A model generated the notes under the pieces. It saw only the letters and a program-made list of their open reading frames with translations, made no database searches and was not told the origin of the DNA. A program made the position numbers and the translations under genes. 64,000 nt of DNA from Poecilobothrus nobilitatus (lineage: Eukaryota; Arthropoda; Insecta; Diptera; Dolichopodidae), in assembly GCA_947095535.1 (NCBI GenBank), contig OX352772.1:104843099-104907098 (forward strand), in the 5' to 3' direction. Shown piece by piece: positions 23,101 through 33,424 of the stretch (position 1 is the first letter of the stretch; the number at the start of each line of letters is the position of its first letter).

Positions 23101-23839
23101 TATTATTTTTATTTACTAAATAACTCAATGCTTTTAAATTAACAACAATAACAACTTTAATGCAACAATAACAAAGTATCAATTAAAAAACAATATTTTG
23201 CATTAACCTTTAAGAGCCTTATGCTATTATTTAAATACAATAATAAAATGAGGAAAACTTTAAATAAAAAAAATTAAAGAAAATTAAGAAAAATAACTTT
23301 TTACATTCAATTTGACAATATAAATATGTACATATGACTCTATATATGCACATACATATGTATAATAATATAAATATGTATATATGACTGTATAATGACT
23401 TATGCATATTGTTAACAAAATTCGAAATTTGTAATATTTATACATACATACATATGTATGTAATCTTATTTTTTATTAGGAAAATTTTACACCACGTAGA
23501 CCATAAAGGTTAAAAAATAAAAAAGCATATTAATTCTTGAATGTGAGTCGAGAAAAAAAGTGAATAAATTTCATATGTACATATTTATGTATGTATGTAA
23601 TGGTACTTTGATATGATCATAAATAATATTATGTAGGTATATTAAAAAACTACAAAATAAATCATAAAATTCAAAAAGAGGCTTTTTTTTCCCTATAGTT
23701 TACTATAGTGAATATGTCACATGTACAAAATTTATATATATGTGTTTATTTACTTATATATATGTAAGTATATAAAGGCATATAAAGTATGTAAATTCTA
23801 ACTAAGTATAAACACATACATATACATGCATATACATAT
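23101..23839. other. Intergenic DNA, no gene seen
   Basis: A/T-rich with TATGTACATATG-type simple repeats near 23330-23480 and 23570-23610. No protein-like frame. Confidence 0.6.
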
Positions 23840-24390
23840 ATACCTAGTTAGTTAAACTAATTAACATTAATCCTATATATGTACATATGTTAATTAATAA
23901 TTTTATACATTTAAATTTATAAAGTAAAAATTTACATCCTTCTTCATATACATATTATAGTCAATAAGTTTACTTCTATTGAAACGACGGTTATTGGTTA
24001 CTTAATTATTCTAAATAACACATTTTTATATACTCTTTAGCTTATTTTGCAAAAAAAAAAATATGCTTAAATACACAAATTGTCTGTGACAAATCAAGAA
24101 ATCTCATGTATATTTTTTCGTATATCTAGAAAAAAACTTCATTTTATTTAAAAAAATAAAAACCATACTATAAATCTGACAAGTAGCTAATTATTAACTT
24201 AACATTCTATTTACACACATTCTCGTTTATTCGGTTTATAACACATAACAGCACAGCATGCAGATAACTAATCTTTTCTTTGTATTTTAAAAATTGTTTT
24301 ATTGTAATACATAATACGTAAATTTTATGTTAATGAATTGTAATATTATAAACTAGAATAAATGAAATTTATTTAAAACTAACAACATAA
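23840..24390 (-). repeat. Inverted-duplicate repeat, copy A2
   Basis: Reverse complement of about 5600-6175. Just outside the repeat, TACATAGAGTATTCGCC (24400-24416) echoes the inverted AATACTCTATGTATAT at about 2706-2721. Confidence 0.7.
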
Positions 24391-24439
24391 AGTAACAATA
24401 TACATAGAGTATTCGCCTAGAACAAAAAAGTTAGACAAT

Positions 24440-24675
24440 TTTTTTTATTTCGTAAAATCAACTTGATCGTATTTTGGTTTATTTTTATTTTAATTTTCTT
24501 TTTTTGTTTGTATGTATTTATGTCAATCGATGTATGTCTAATTGTATATATTTCTTGATATACAATTTGGACGCGATCGTTTTTATTTAATATTTTTATT
24601 GTTCTTTTTTTTTTATTTGTATGTCAATCAATGTATGTATGTATGTTTATTTGTATATTATTTCTTCTCTGTTTT
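24440..24675. repeat. Two-unit repeat related to 29470-29700
   Basis: Two units of CAATCGATGTATGT-type sequence separated by GATATACAATTTGGACGCGATCG. The inverted relative at 29470-29700 shows CATCGATTGTCATACAAAT and CATCGACTGACATACAAAC. Confidence 0.5.
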
Positions 24676-25097
24676 GTTTTTTATTTTATTGGAAATTTGT
24701 TTTTATTATTTAATTTAGAATTGTAAAAGGGAAAAAGCCGTGTGGAATATATTATGGAAAAGTATATACCTAAATAAGCTTTCAAAATTCATATTCCACT
24801 CGGCATAAAAAACCCTTTAGGTACCACTTTTTTAAAATATAAAAATATTAAAATTAATAAAAAATAAAAAAATGTTTATAACAAAAAACAACAACTTCTT
24901 AAACAAAAACAATTCATTAACAAAATAAAATTTTAAATAAAATAAATTATTAATAAACAAAACAAAATAATATCTGTAATAATGTACATTATTCATGCAT
25001 GTACATGTAATAAATTTTCCTTATTAATATATATTAAGTACATATATACAAATTTTTCAAAACTACATAAAAAAAAAATTATTTCAAAATAAATACT
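24676..25097 (-). repeat. Inverted-duplicate repeat, copy B2
   Basis: Inverted copy of 22129-22556; its outer end abuts the Helentron that starts at about 25111. Confidence 0.8.
24728..24818. repeat. Hairpin module (GCCGAGTGGAATAT arms)
   Basis: Inverted counterpart of 22408-22497 within repeat B2, with one change in the arm (CCGTGTGG for CCGGGTGG). Confidence 0.6.
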
Positions 25098-25110
25098 TAT
25101 ATTATAAAAA

Positions 25111-26164
25111 ACAAGTAAAAGTAATAGTAAGTCGATTTAACCGACTTATTTATACCCTACACTTAAAAAATTCAAATTAAATTAAAAATCCATAAGTTAT
25201 TTTAGTTAAGTATTTAATATAACTAAGCTAAAAAAATAAATGCTTTTACAACCTTTGTACAAAATTTCAGATTTCTATCTTTATTAAATTCGAAAATATG
25301 CTTCTTAGGTCTTGGGAAGTGTGTGAAGGCACGCGGACCACCACCCCAATTCATCTCAAATTTTAGAGACATCAACAGGGTAGAATATTCTTATATCAAA
25401 TTTTAAGTTTATATATTTATTAATTTCGAAGATATGTTTGTTTGGTCTTGGGAGTTGTGTGGCAGATACCCGAACAACCATTCTAATTCATCTTAAATTT
25501 TGGACAAATGAGGGATTCAGGAAACAACACCCTAGTACCAAATTTGAAGTTTCTGTCTTTATTAATTTCGAAGATATGCTTGTTCGGTTTTGGGAGTTGT
25601 ATTAGAGGTACCCGAACAGCTCCTCCAATTGATCTCAAATTTTCAATAAATAAGGGATTCAGGACACAACACCCTAGTACCAAATTTGAAGTTTCTATTT
25701 TTATTAATTTCGAATATATGCTTGTTCGGTTTTGAGATTTGTATGGGAGGTACCCGAACAACCACTCCAATTCATCTCAAATTTTAGGCATATTAGGGAT
25801 TCAGGAAAACACACCCTCGTACAAAATTTTAAGTTTCTATCTTTATTAATTTCAAAGATATGCGTATTCGGTTTTGAGAGTTGTATGGGAGGTAGTCGAA
25901 CACATGGTTCGATTTCGCCCATTTACAATTCCCGCCTTACCTTAGTCATTGTTAACCTACAGCATAAATTTCATCAAGATAGCATCATTATTTTTTGAGT
26001 TATCGTGCGTATGGACGGACGGACGGACGGACATCGCTAAATCGACTCCTGAGGTGATCCTGATTCAGAATATATATGCATTTCTATACCTAACTCGCTT
26101 CCTTTTGGTGGTTACAAACACCATACCAAAGTTAATATACCCTATACTTAATGTGTAGGGTATA
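25111..26164 (-). mobile_element. DINE-1/INE-1-type Helentron, copy 1
   Basis: Minus-strand element. The 5' end at right is the short hairpin TATACCCTACACATTAAG...AGGGTATA; then come a TCCG microsatellite (GGAC on plus, 26010-26030), a 142-bp tandem array (units aligned by AGGGATTC at 25511, 25653, 25795), and a 3' stem-loop AAGTCG..CGACTT (25129-25147) near the terminal ACTTGT. This layout (5' block, microsatellite, central repeats, 3' hairpin) is that of dipteran DINE-1/INE-1 elements. Open frames seen on both strands are array artefacts. Confidence 0.75.
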
Positions 26165-26380
26165 ATAAATAAATCCATATATATGAAGACCAGCTTTCAT
26201 TCCAAAATGTACCAATTTGCTCGTGTTCATGAAAAGAAAATATGTAAATGTATAACTTTAATCACTGTATATTGTAGAAGTAAAGTAAGAACAGTGATGA
26301 GAAAAAATTTTTGGGGATTGAAAATAGAAAACTATTATAATTTTAAATTTCTTTTTACATTTATCTGAACTACTTTTATT

Positions 26381-28470
26381 TTAATTTTTCAACAATTTTT
26401 CTTTCAACCATTTCACTTGCTTTTTTAATAAGAGGCTAATTAATATTTCTAAAAGTGTTATCTTATGTGTATAGCATTTTTCATTTGTATTAGACCAAGT
26501 AGCATATTTGGGTGATTTATTTGTGGCTTCTAAGCAACATAATAATAAATTTTTTTTTAAATTTCTTTTAAGAAAATTTTGTGCAAAATAGTGATCAAAG
26601 ATATGAATGTGAAATTGAGTAATTTCAAAAAATTTTTCTGTTGGAGCTTTTAAATTAAGAATTTCCGAATCATCTAAATAAATAATTAACTACTATATTT
26701 GTTATATTGTCATCTATTATATCTAAGTTTCCTTCGTTATATTCCAAATCATTTGGTTCTGCTTGGTAATTATTTAAATCATTGATATTTAAAAATTCAG
26801 CGTCATCCTCTTCACAATTTGAGTGTTCAAAAGTATGATTAATTAACCTAACAGACATTATCTTTGCTAATATATTGCTAAAGTCATACACTGACGGATT
26901 ATTACTATAACCATTTCTGAATATCAATTAAAGAAAATAAATTTTCGAGAACATCCTGGTGTAAACGAGATAATAGTAAATAATAACACTCATTATTTTT
27001 ATATTGTGAAAATATTTTGGAACTCAATTCCATAACCCCACCTAAAGTTTGCATCATACTATCGATGCAATACACTTTTTTAGATGAGCTTGGCCTTACA
27101 TTGTGAAAGTATTTTTGCATTTTCAGAAGGTTTTTAAAGATATGGTTCTTCTGCTGCAATGCTGCACGAAATGGATTCCAATCATATAACTTTTTGCTAT
27201 TTAAGCAATCGAATAAATTATTGATTTTTAAAAGAAATTCTGCCGTTGATACAACACAAGACTTCCTAGCTACAAATTTGTTTGCTGAAACGAGAGTTTT
27301 GATTGCAGCAAAAGCAGAATTACTAAAGATTTCAGTGGCCAAGCGCACATTCATTTTTTCAAAAGAATTACGAAAGATATGTTTTTTCGAAAGTTTGGAA
27401 CACATTATTTTTGTATTATTACTTCCATGTAAATAAAGAGACTGTATATTAAATGAAACCACTCCGTCATCTGTAATGAGATCGTATTTTAGAAGAGTGT
27501 TTCGAAGAGATTTGATTAAATGCACTGGATCAAATACAGCGAAAATTTTCTTTTCAACTTCTTTGAAAAAATAGAAAAAAAAGGTTTATATATGGTTTAG
27601 ACATCTAGCATTTTGAAACATTTCCTATTATTGGCCCCTTGGTCACATATAATTGCCCTAACATTAATACCTAAATCGAAAGCTGCCTGTAAGTTCTGAT
27701 ATAAAATTTACTGAAGATCTGCACTACCTATTCCCTTTTCTGTAGTGTAAAAACTAAAAACATATTTCCAATTATGAATTAAACCCCTCAGCAAAAATAT
27801 ACATATGTATTTTGCGATGTCTTTTGTTCTGCCGGAACCATAATCAGAAAAACCACTAATTTCATCCAGTGCACTGTTATAGTATAGGTCCCTTCTAATG
27901 GCTATTTCATCGAATACCAATACTGCTTCCCTTCCAATTAAATCTTTTTCTGAAAATATAATGCCTAACTCATTTATATTTTTGTCGTTAAGACCTATAT
28001 TTAAATGTTTGATAAAAATGTTTTGGCTTCGTTACTCAATTGAAACTGCCTGTTAATATTGCTACATACAGATAAATCCTGGTTTTCTTTTTTTAATTTT
28101 TGCCTTAACTTTTTATTTTGATTTTTTAAATAAATAATGTTTTTTTTTAAATTAAATTTTTTTTTAAAGAAACCTAATCTTTTATTAATTAATATTTATA
28201 TTTTTCTTTATTAATTTTTATTTCAGGCAAAAACAAGGTAAGAACGGCCCCGGTTTTTAGCCTGTGTCCCAAAAATTTTTTCTCAAAATGATCTTGACAT
28301 ACAAATAATTTTTTTTTCTTTCCAAATGTTCCATACTTACATTACATTTGGATTTCCAAATTTCAAGCATAGTTTTCTCTTTTGGAAAACTATAAAGCCT
28401 ACCATCAAAATTCCGCTTGCTTCTTTTACATCTTATGGAAGAGTAACCTGACTTGCGTGAGTCTGATCTT
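26381..28470 (-). pseudogene. P-type (THAP9-like) transposase pseudogene, near full span
   Basis: Minus-strand remains in order: a damaged THAP domain (28470-28260; RLYSFPKEK and WKSKCNV remain), a Lys/Leu-rich segment, the catalytic core with DEIAIRRDLYYNS and GFSDYGSGRT (27920 downward), VRAIICDQGANNRK at about 27610-27670, an insertion-domain stretch (27525-26905), LSRLHQDVLENLFSL, PSVYDFSNILAK and the C-terminal FFEITQFHIHIFDH block ending at 26381. Frameshifts and stops occur at least near 27590, 27700, 26920 and 26670. Acidic catalytic residues around DEI and CDQG remain recognisable. This is the most complete P-type coding remnant in the window, still inactive. Confidence 0.8.
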
Positions 28471-28920
28471 ATATCTTGAAACATTCTAATATACATATCT
28501 ACATGCAATAAAATAAATACATGCAGAAAAATACTAAAAGTAGACATTAGTTTAGAAGTAAGATACATACTTAAAAACAAGTAAGTTTGAAATTTTATGT
28601 AAAAATAAAATTTAAGAACTGACGAAATATTTTTGAAAGCAATTTATAAGTAAGCAAATAGATCACTTTACTATTAAACAAAATTTAAAATTTCGGTTAT
28701 AATAAAATTTTAAATGATAATATCAAAGAATATGTAGTAAAAATAAAGAAATCGCATTTCATCTCAAATTTTTAAGCAAAACTAAAGTAAAGGCATATTT
28801 TAAATACATAGGTACATTTTATAAAATAAATAATCACAACTAGAAGAAAAAATACAACTGATTTTATATTTATGTATATATTTTCATATTTCTAATATTT
28901 TATATATTTTTTAAATTACT
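28471..28920. other. Intergenic DNA, no gene seen
   Basis: A/T-rich. Presumably includes the unrecognised 5' end of the P relic. No terminal repeat identified. Confidence 0.5.
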
Positions 28921-29025
28921 ATCTCCCCGCGGGAATCGAACGCGGTATAATTTGAGCGAACAATATTATAATTATAATAACTGTGATAGAACTAACTAGG
29001 TGCTCTAACTAACTTTTTGTTTTTT
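28921..29025 (-). other. tRNA-like remnant (possible SINE head)
   Basis: On the minus strand a D-arm-like GTTAGTTAGAGCACC and, about 80 bases on, a T-arm/B-box-like CGCGTTCGATTCCCGCGGGG. The spacing is too long for a tRNA because of an A/T-rich stretch (TTATTATAATTATAA), so it is at best a tRNA-derived SINE head or a decayed tRNA gene. Confidence 0.3.
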
Positions 29026-30170
29026 TTACATAGTCTAATTATGTACATACTTTACGTATAGGTACCTACATAGGGTATGTTTAAAAATATAAAAATATTT
29101 TTAATACAACGTTTTTATGTTTATATTTATTATGTACCTGTGTTCTTTGATAATATATTTTCAACTATTCTTATGATTTACATTAAAAAGGTTTTAAATT
29201 TGTGCGAACGTAATTTTACTTTGGAGGAAAACAAAAGTTCATATTTCGCCAAAAATATATATGTATATACAACAACAAAGCGTTTGTGTACTTACATGAT
29301 AATGATCTTAATATTGCATTTGCTAAATATTTCAAATTAAAATTTGTAATCACTTTTATTATTTTAATTTATCAAATAAATTTAAAAAGCATTTGACTTT
29401 CTATAGTAGAAATACTCGCTTTAATCAAAAAAAAAAGGTCGGAAATAAGAATATGTATTTAAATAAAAATCTTTTAAAAAAAAGAAATCGTTCAAGTATA
29501 AAGAAATACATACATACAAATCCACATACATACACATACATCGATTGTCATACAAATAAAAAAAGAACAATAAAAATATTAAATAAAATTTGTTTAAAAA
29601 AAAAATCGTCCAAATTCTATAATGAAATATAAAACAATTGTACATACATCGACTGACATACAAACAAAAAAAAGTACGATAAAAATAAAACAAACATATA
29701 AGCTCAATTTAATTTTACTAGGTATACCAAAAATACGGGCATTTTTTTACGAAATATATCCAAATATTGTTTTATTTAAAAAATTCAATATTTATAATAA
29801 TAATTTTTCATAAAAAAGTTTATTAAATCTGTGAATTTATATCCTGAATACAATGGATAAATAAGCTGTTAAATTTTTTATTATTCTTATTAATGGGTTG
29901 TGTTGTATATCAAAAATTCATTTTAAAGGTTTGTTATAAAAAACCGTATTAAAGATAGGGAAGATGACCGTGATGATAAAAACAATAATAATGCAAACAG
30001 TAAAAAACTTAAAGTGGATATGAATGTTGAACTTAGAAAAGATACTGATGGTTTAATAAATAATATGAAGATTTTCGAAAAACTCCAAAACTCCAAAAAT
30101 TCCTATTAACATTATATCAAATAGATTGATCGTTCCCGCTATTCCTATTCCTATGAATGTAAATTTAAAG
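29026..30170. other. Intergenic DNA with two-unit repeat and a coding scrap
   Basis: 29470-29700 is a two-unit repeat related, inverted, to 24440-24675. At about 29940-30170 a plus-strand stretch looks formerly coding (KDREDDRDDKNNNNANSKK, then in another frame IVPAIPIPMNVNLKVN), perhaps a LINE ORF1 or Gag scrap. The composite element inserted at its end. Confidence 0.4.
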
Positions 30171-30924
30171 GTTAATACCATAAACTACATAAATATCAAG
30201 ACCGGAACAAGACCCCTAAGTATGTATTAGTGCAAAATTTAAACATGTATTGTGAAAATTGAGAGAGTTTTGACAGTTTCTTTTTTTCATTTTTTTGCTT
30301 AGAAAAAAGTAGAAAATTAAGAAATTTTAGCAATTTTCATTTACAACTTTAAATATGAAATACTGCCCTAAATATATCGAATTTTTTTGCTTAGAAAAAA
30401 GTAGAAAATTAAGAAATTTTAGCAATTTTCATTTATATTAAAATAAAATTCAAAATTTTTTCTAACACATATTAAAAATTCAAGGTTCTACTCAAGGTTT
30501 TCTTAAAATATATTTTCCAACTTTTTCTAGCATTTCTTGACTCCAGCCATTTTGAAATGTTTAAATAAAAAAAAAAAATTTTTTTCTTTGCTATCTGTCA
30601 ATTTTTTAAAAGCTCTCTAAAAAAAAGTAGGATAAAGCAGGTAACAAAATTTCATTTTATATCGAGTTTTAATATATTTAATTTTAATAAAAATATATAA
30701 ATTATATATTAAAAAAATTTGGAGTTTTTCCGAAATACTGCTGAAAAAATTAACTTTCTACCAATTTTTTTTAGTATCATTACAAGTATTGGAAAAAAAA
30801 AGAACCTGAAATTTTTGGTAAGCAATTTTATTTTTTCAATACACACTATAAAAAAAAATAAGGTGCATTAAGAATAGTGCAATATTTATATTTTATAATT
30901 TAATTTTTTTATTGCTTTTTAATT

Positions 30925-31284
30925 ATGGTTCGTACTTGTTGTGTCCCTGGGTGTAAATCGAATTATAAATGTAAAATGAAAAATAAAATTTATACAGTTT
31001 GAACTTTTCGATTTCCCAAGGAAAACATTTTAAGAAAAAAATGGATAGAAGCAATTCCACGAATAAATTGGAATCCAACAGAAAGTAGTGCTGTCTGTTC
31101 AATCCATTTTTGTACGAAAAGTTTTCGTAGTCAGAATTCTGACAGACCAACTTTATTACCTAATGCGATTCCAAGCATTTTCCATAAACTACATAAACTA
31201 TCAAGACAGGAACTGAAGAGAACGAAATTTCAATTTACCCCACTATTTACATTGGCTCTTATGGGAGCTCTATTAGCTAAATAG
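30925..31284 (+). pseudogene. THAP-domain coding remnant in left arm
   Basis: A 120-codon plus-strand frame from ATG 30925 to TAG 31284, interrupted only by TGA at codon 26 (31000-31002). THAP features: CCVPGC, FRFPKE, a Trp (RKKWIEA), CSIH for the second zinc pair and a downstream RPTLLPNAIPSIF, matching the C2CH zinc finger and the closing Pro motif. It would be the N-terminus of a P-type transposase, but no catalytic part follows. The TGA is also present in the right-arm copy, so it predates arm divergence or is spliced around. Confidence 0.75.
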
Positions 31285-31291
31285 TGGGGTA
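31236..31291. repeat. 56-bp palindromic module
   Basis: TACCCCACTATTT at one end and AATAGTGGGGTA at the other, perfect inverted ends over 12-13 bases around a 30-base centre with its own palindrome GGGAGCTCT. The THAP frame runs through it and stops in its right arm. Present in the other TIR at 46190-46245. Confidence 0.6.
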
Positions 31292-32405
31292 ACTTTAAAT
31301 CTTTAATAACTTCCCAAATAGACATTTTTTTGAAAAAACTTCTAAGCAAACCTTAAAATTCATAATTTTTTACACTATCTGAATACAAAAAAAATTGAAT
31401 TTATAATTTTTTTATTTATAAAAACGTTGATAAAAAAAAGTCTACCCGAAAGTAGGTAAAGAGGCAGTCTGTCATAGAAAAAATGCATGCCATATCGCAC
31501 CGATATCGCACGACCTACATTTTGATTGATGGGTTAATTATAGGTCATTCTTGGTTAGTAGGTCAAAAACTTGTTTTGATTGTTTTAGTTTTGGTTGCAA
31601 GATAGGTTATAAGTGTGGGTTGATAACTTATAAGTTCCAAATATTTGTATAGTAGGAAGTGAAGGTTGTTGGTACTGTGGAAGTTGTCAGGCTAGGTTAA
31701 TGAACTGAATAAGTTTAGGATAATTAGGTTTTTTCAAAAAATTAATTGGTACTGTTTAATAGAATATCATACAAATAGTAAGAAAATCATTTTTTTTTCA
31801 AGTCAAATCAATTTTTTTATTTTTTCTTCGCATGCTTAATAAAATTATATGTATGTAGGTAAAAATAGATATAAAAGAATCGAAAAAAACTTGATTTTAT
31901 TATTGCACAAAAATATTCATAGATACTTTTGAATATCAAGATGAACAATAATAAAATAAAAACGAAAACGTAAACAAGAAGTTAAGGTGTATTTCATTTT
32001 TAGTTTTGTTTTATTAAAAGAAGATTAATTATTAAAAGTTGTTATTATAGTTTTAAAGTTGCAAAAATAAAAATAAGAAAAATATGTTATTTTTAGAATA
32101 TGTGTTGTTTCTCATTGTACTATATTTTGTTGTAAATTGTTGTAATACCTTGAACAATTAAGACTTATGTATAATAAGTATGTACACATGTACTTTAAAA
32201 ATATTTTGCATTCTTTTAATTTCTGTTTACCTGGTGTAAAATAAATTGTAAAAACTAGTTTGACTCTTTCAAACAATTTAAAAACTTATGAATGCAAATG
32301 CTAAAAAAAAAAAAAATAAAAAATTATGGAATTATTCTGTATGTCTGTTATGTAAGATTTCTTTTTCTATTCTATAAGAACATTGAGAAAAAAACCGGAA
32401 ATCTT

Positions 32406-33424
32406 AAAATTAAAGAGAAAAACAAAAAAAATGTAGATTTACTGGGTAACCTGTTTTTCTGCTGTCATAAAGAAATAACATTGAAAAACAAATTATACGA
32501 TTTAGAAGTGTACCTATAACTTTTTGCGGATTTTTCTTCCTTCTTTATTTAAAGAAGAAAAAGGAAACAAAAACCATTAATTATATTTTTTATTTTTATT
32601 GGTTTTGTTCATGAAAAAAATGATTGAAAAAATAAATAAAAAGAAGACAAACGAGAATTCGAAAATGCGTAAGATACTTACTTATTAGCTTTATTTTATG
32701 TTGTGTTATCTGCATGGAAAAAATAAGTTCAAAGTCAGGTAAATCACTTTTGGTACCTATTTTGAAAACATAAGAATATAAAAATAAGATTTATTTACAT
32801 GTTTAAAATAATTTTTATTTAGCATAAATCTATATAATAAATTTGTTGATTAGACGATCTAGAACTTTTAAAAGAAAAAAGAATTTTATTATTTTTGCTT
32901 GGTTTATTTGTATTTTCTTATAGTTTCTCAAGTGAAATTTTCATCTCAATGAAATTTAAAAATACCCATTTTATTTCCCTCAATCTGAAAGATAATTTAA
33001 CTAAAAACAAAAATTTTTCATTGTTTGTTTAAGTTTTTGTTTTACTCTATTTGTATTTTAAGAATGATTAATTATTTATCAAAAAATGTAAATTGAAATA
33101 AATTAAAAATAAAATTAAAAATTAAAATTAAAAAATAATGTATTCCTTTGTATCTTCTAAAAGTAGAAGTTTATTGCATGTTGTTTTTATTTTATTTTTA
33201 ATATGTAAAACTATGACTTATCAAAATGGCAATTTACTACATTCTGTTTCATCAATTTACATCAATTCTGTTTTATTTTAAGTTGGATGTGGTTAGACTT
33301 AATATTTTTTTGTTTTAGTTTTTATGGAACTATAATTCATTAGAATATCTTTTAATTAGAACCTTATAAGAAGGAAAAATCGATATCATTCGTTAAGGCG
33401 TGTTTAGTTTCTCTATATAAAAAG
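32406..33424. other. Spacer between left arm and PolB, no gene seen
   Basis: A/T-rich; a hairpin CCTTCTTTATTTAAAGAAG lies near 32540. I searched by eye for sequence shared in inverse with 44689-45058 that might be a Polinton terminus and saw none. Confidence 0.5.
33414..33423 (+). promoter_or_regulatory. TATA-like box at PolB start
   Basis: TATATAAAAA ends two bases before the PolB ATG at 33425. It is too close for a standard leader, so either a nearly leaderless RNA is made or the true start codon is lower. Confidence 0.35.

Larger units (their letters stand above)
30179..32405 (+). repeat. Left long terminal inverted repeat of composite unit
   Basis: Aligns in reverse complement with 45059-46983. 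The left arm is about 300 bp longer because of a segment (about 30385-30710) that includes a second copy of GCTTAGAAAAAAGTAGAAAA. The terminal sequence CATAAACTACATAAA recurs internally at 31190. Contains a THAP remnant and a 56-bp palindromic module. Confidence 0.9.

Noticed and set aside
25511..25800. Regularly spaced repeats as a CRISPR array
   Set aside because: Whole units are repeated, with no unique spacers, in a eukaryotic Helentron.
25483..25998. Open frames on both strands, also at 59906-60523
   Set aside because: They follow the 142-bp central array of the Helentrons and recur in every unit.
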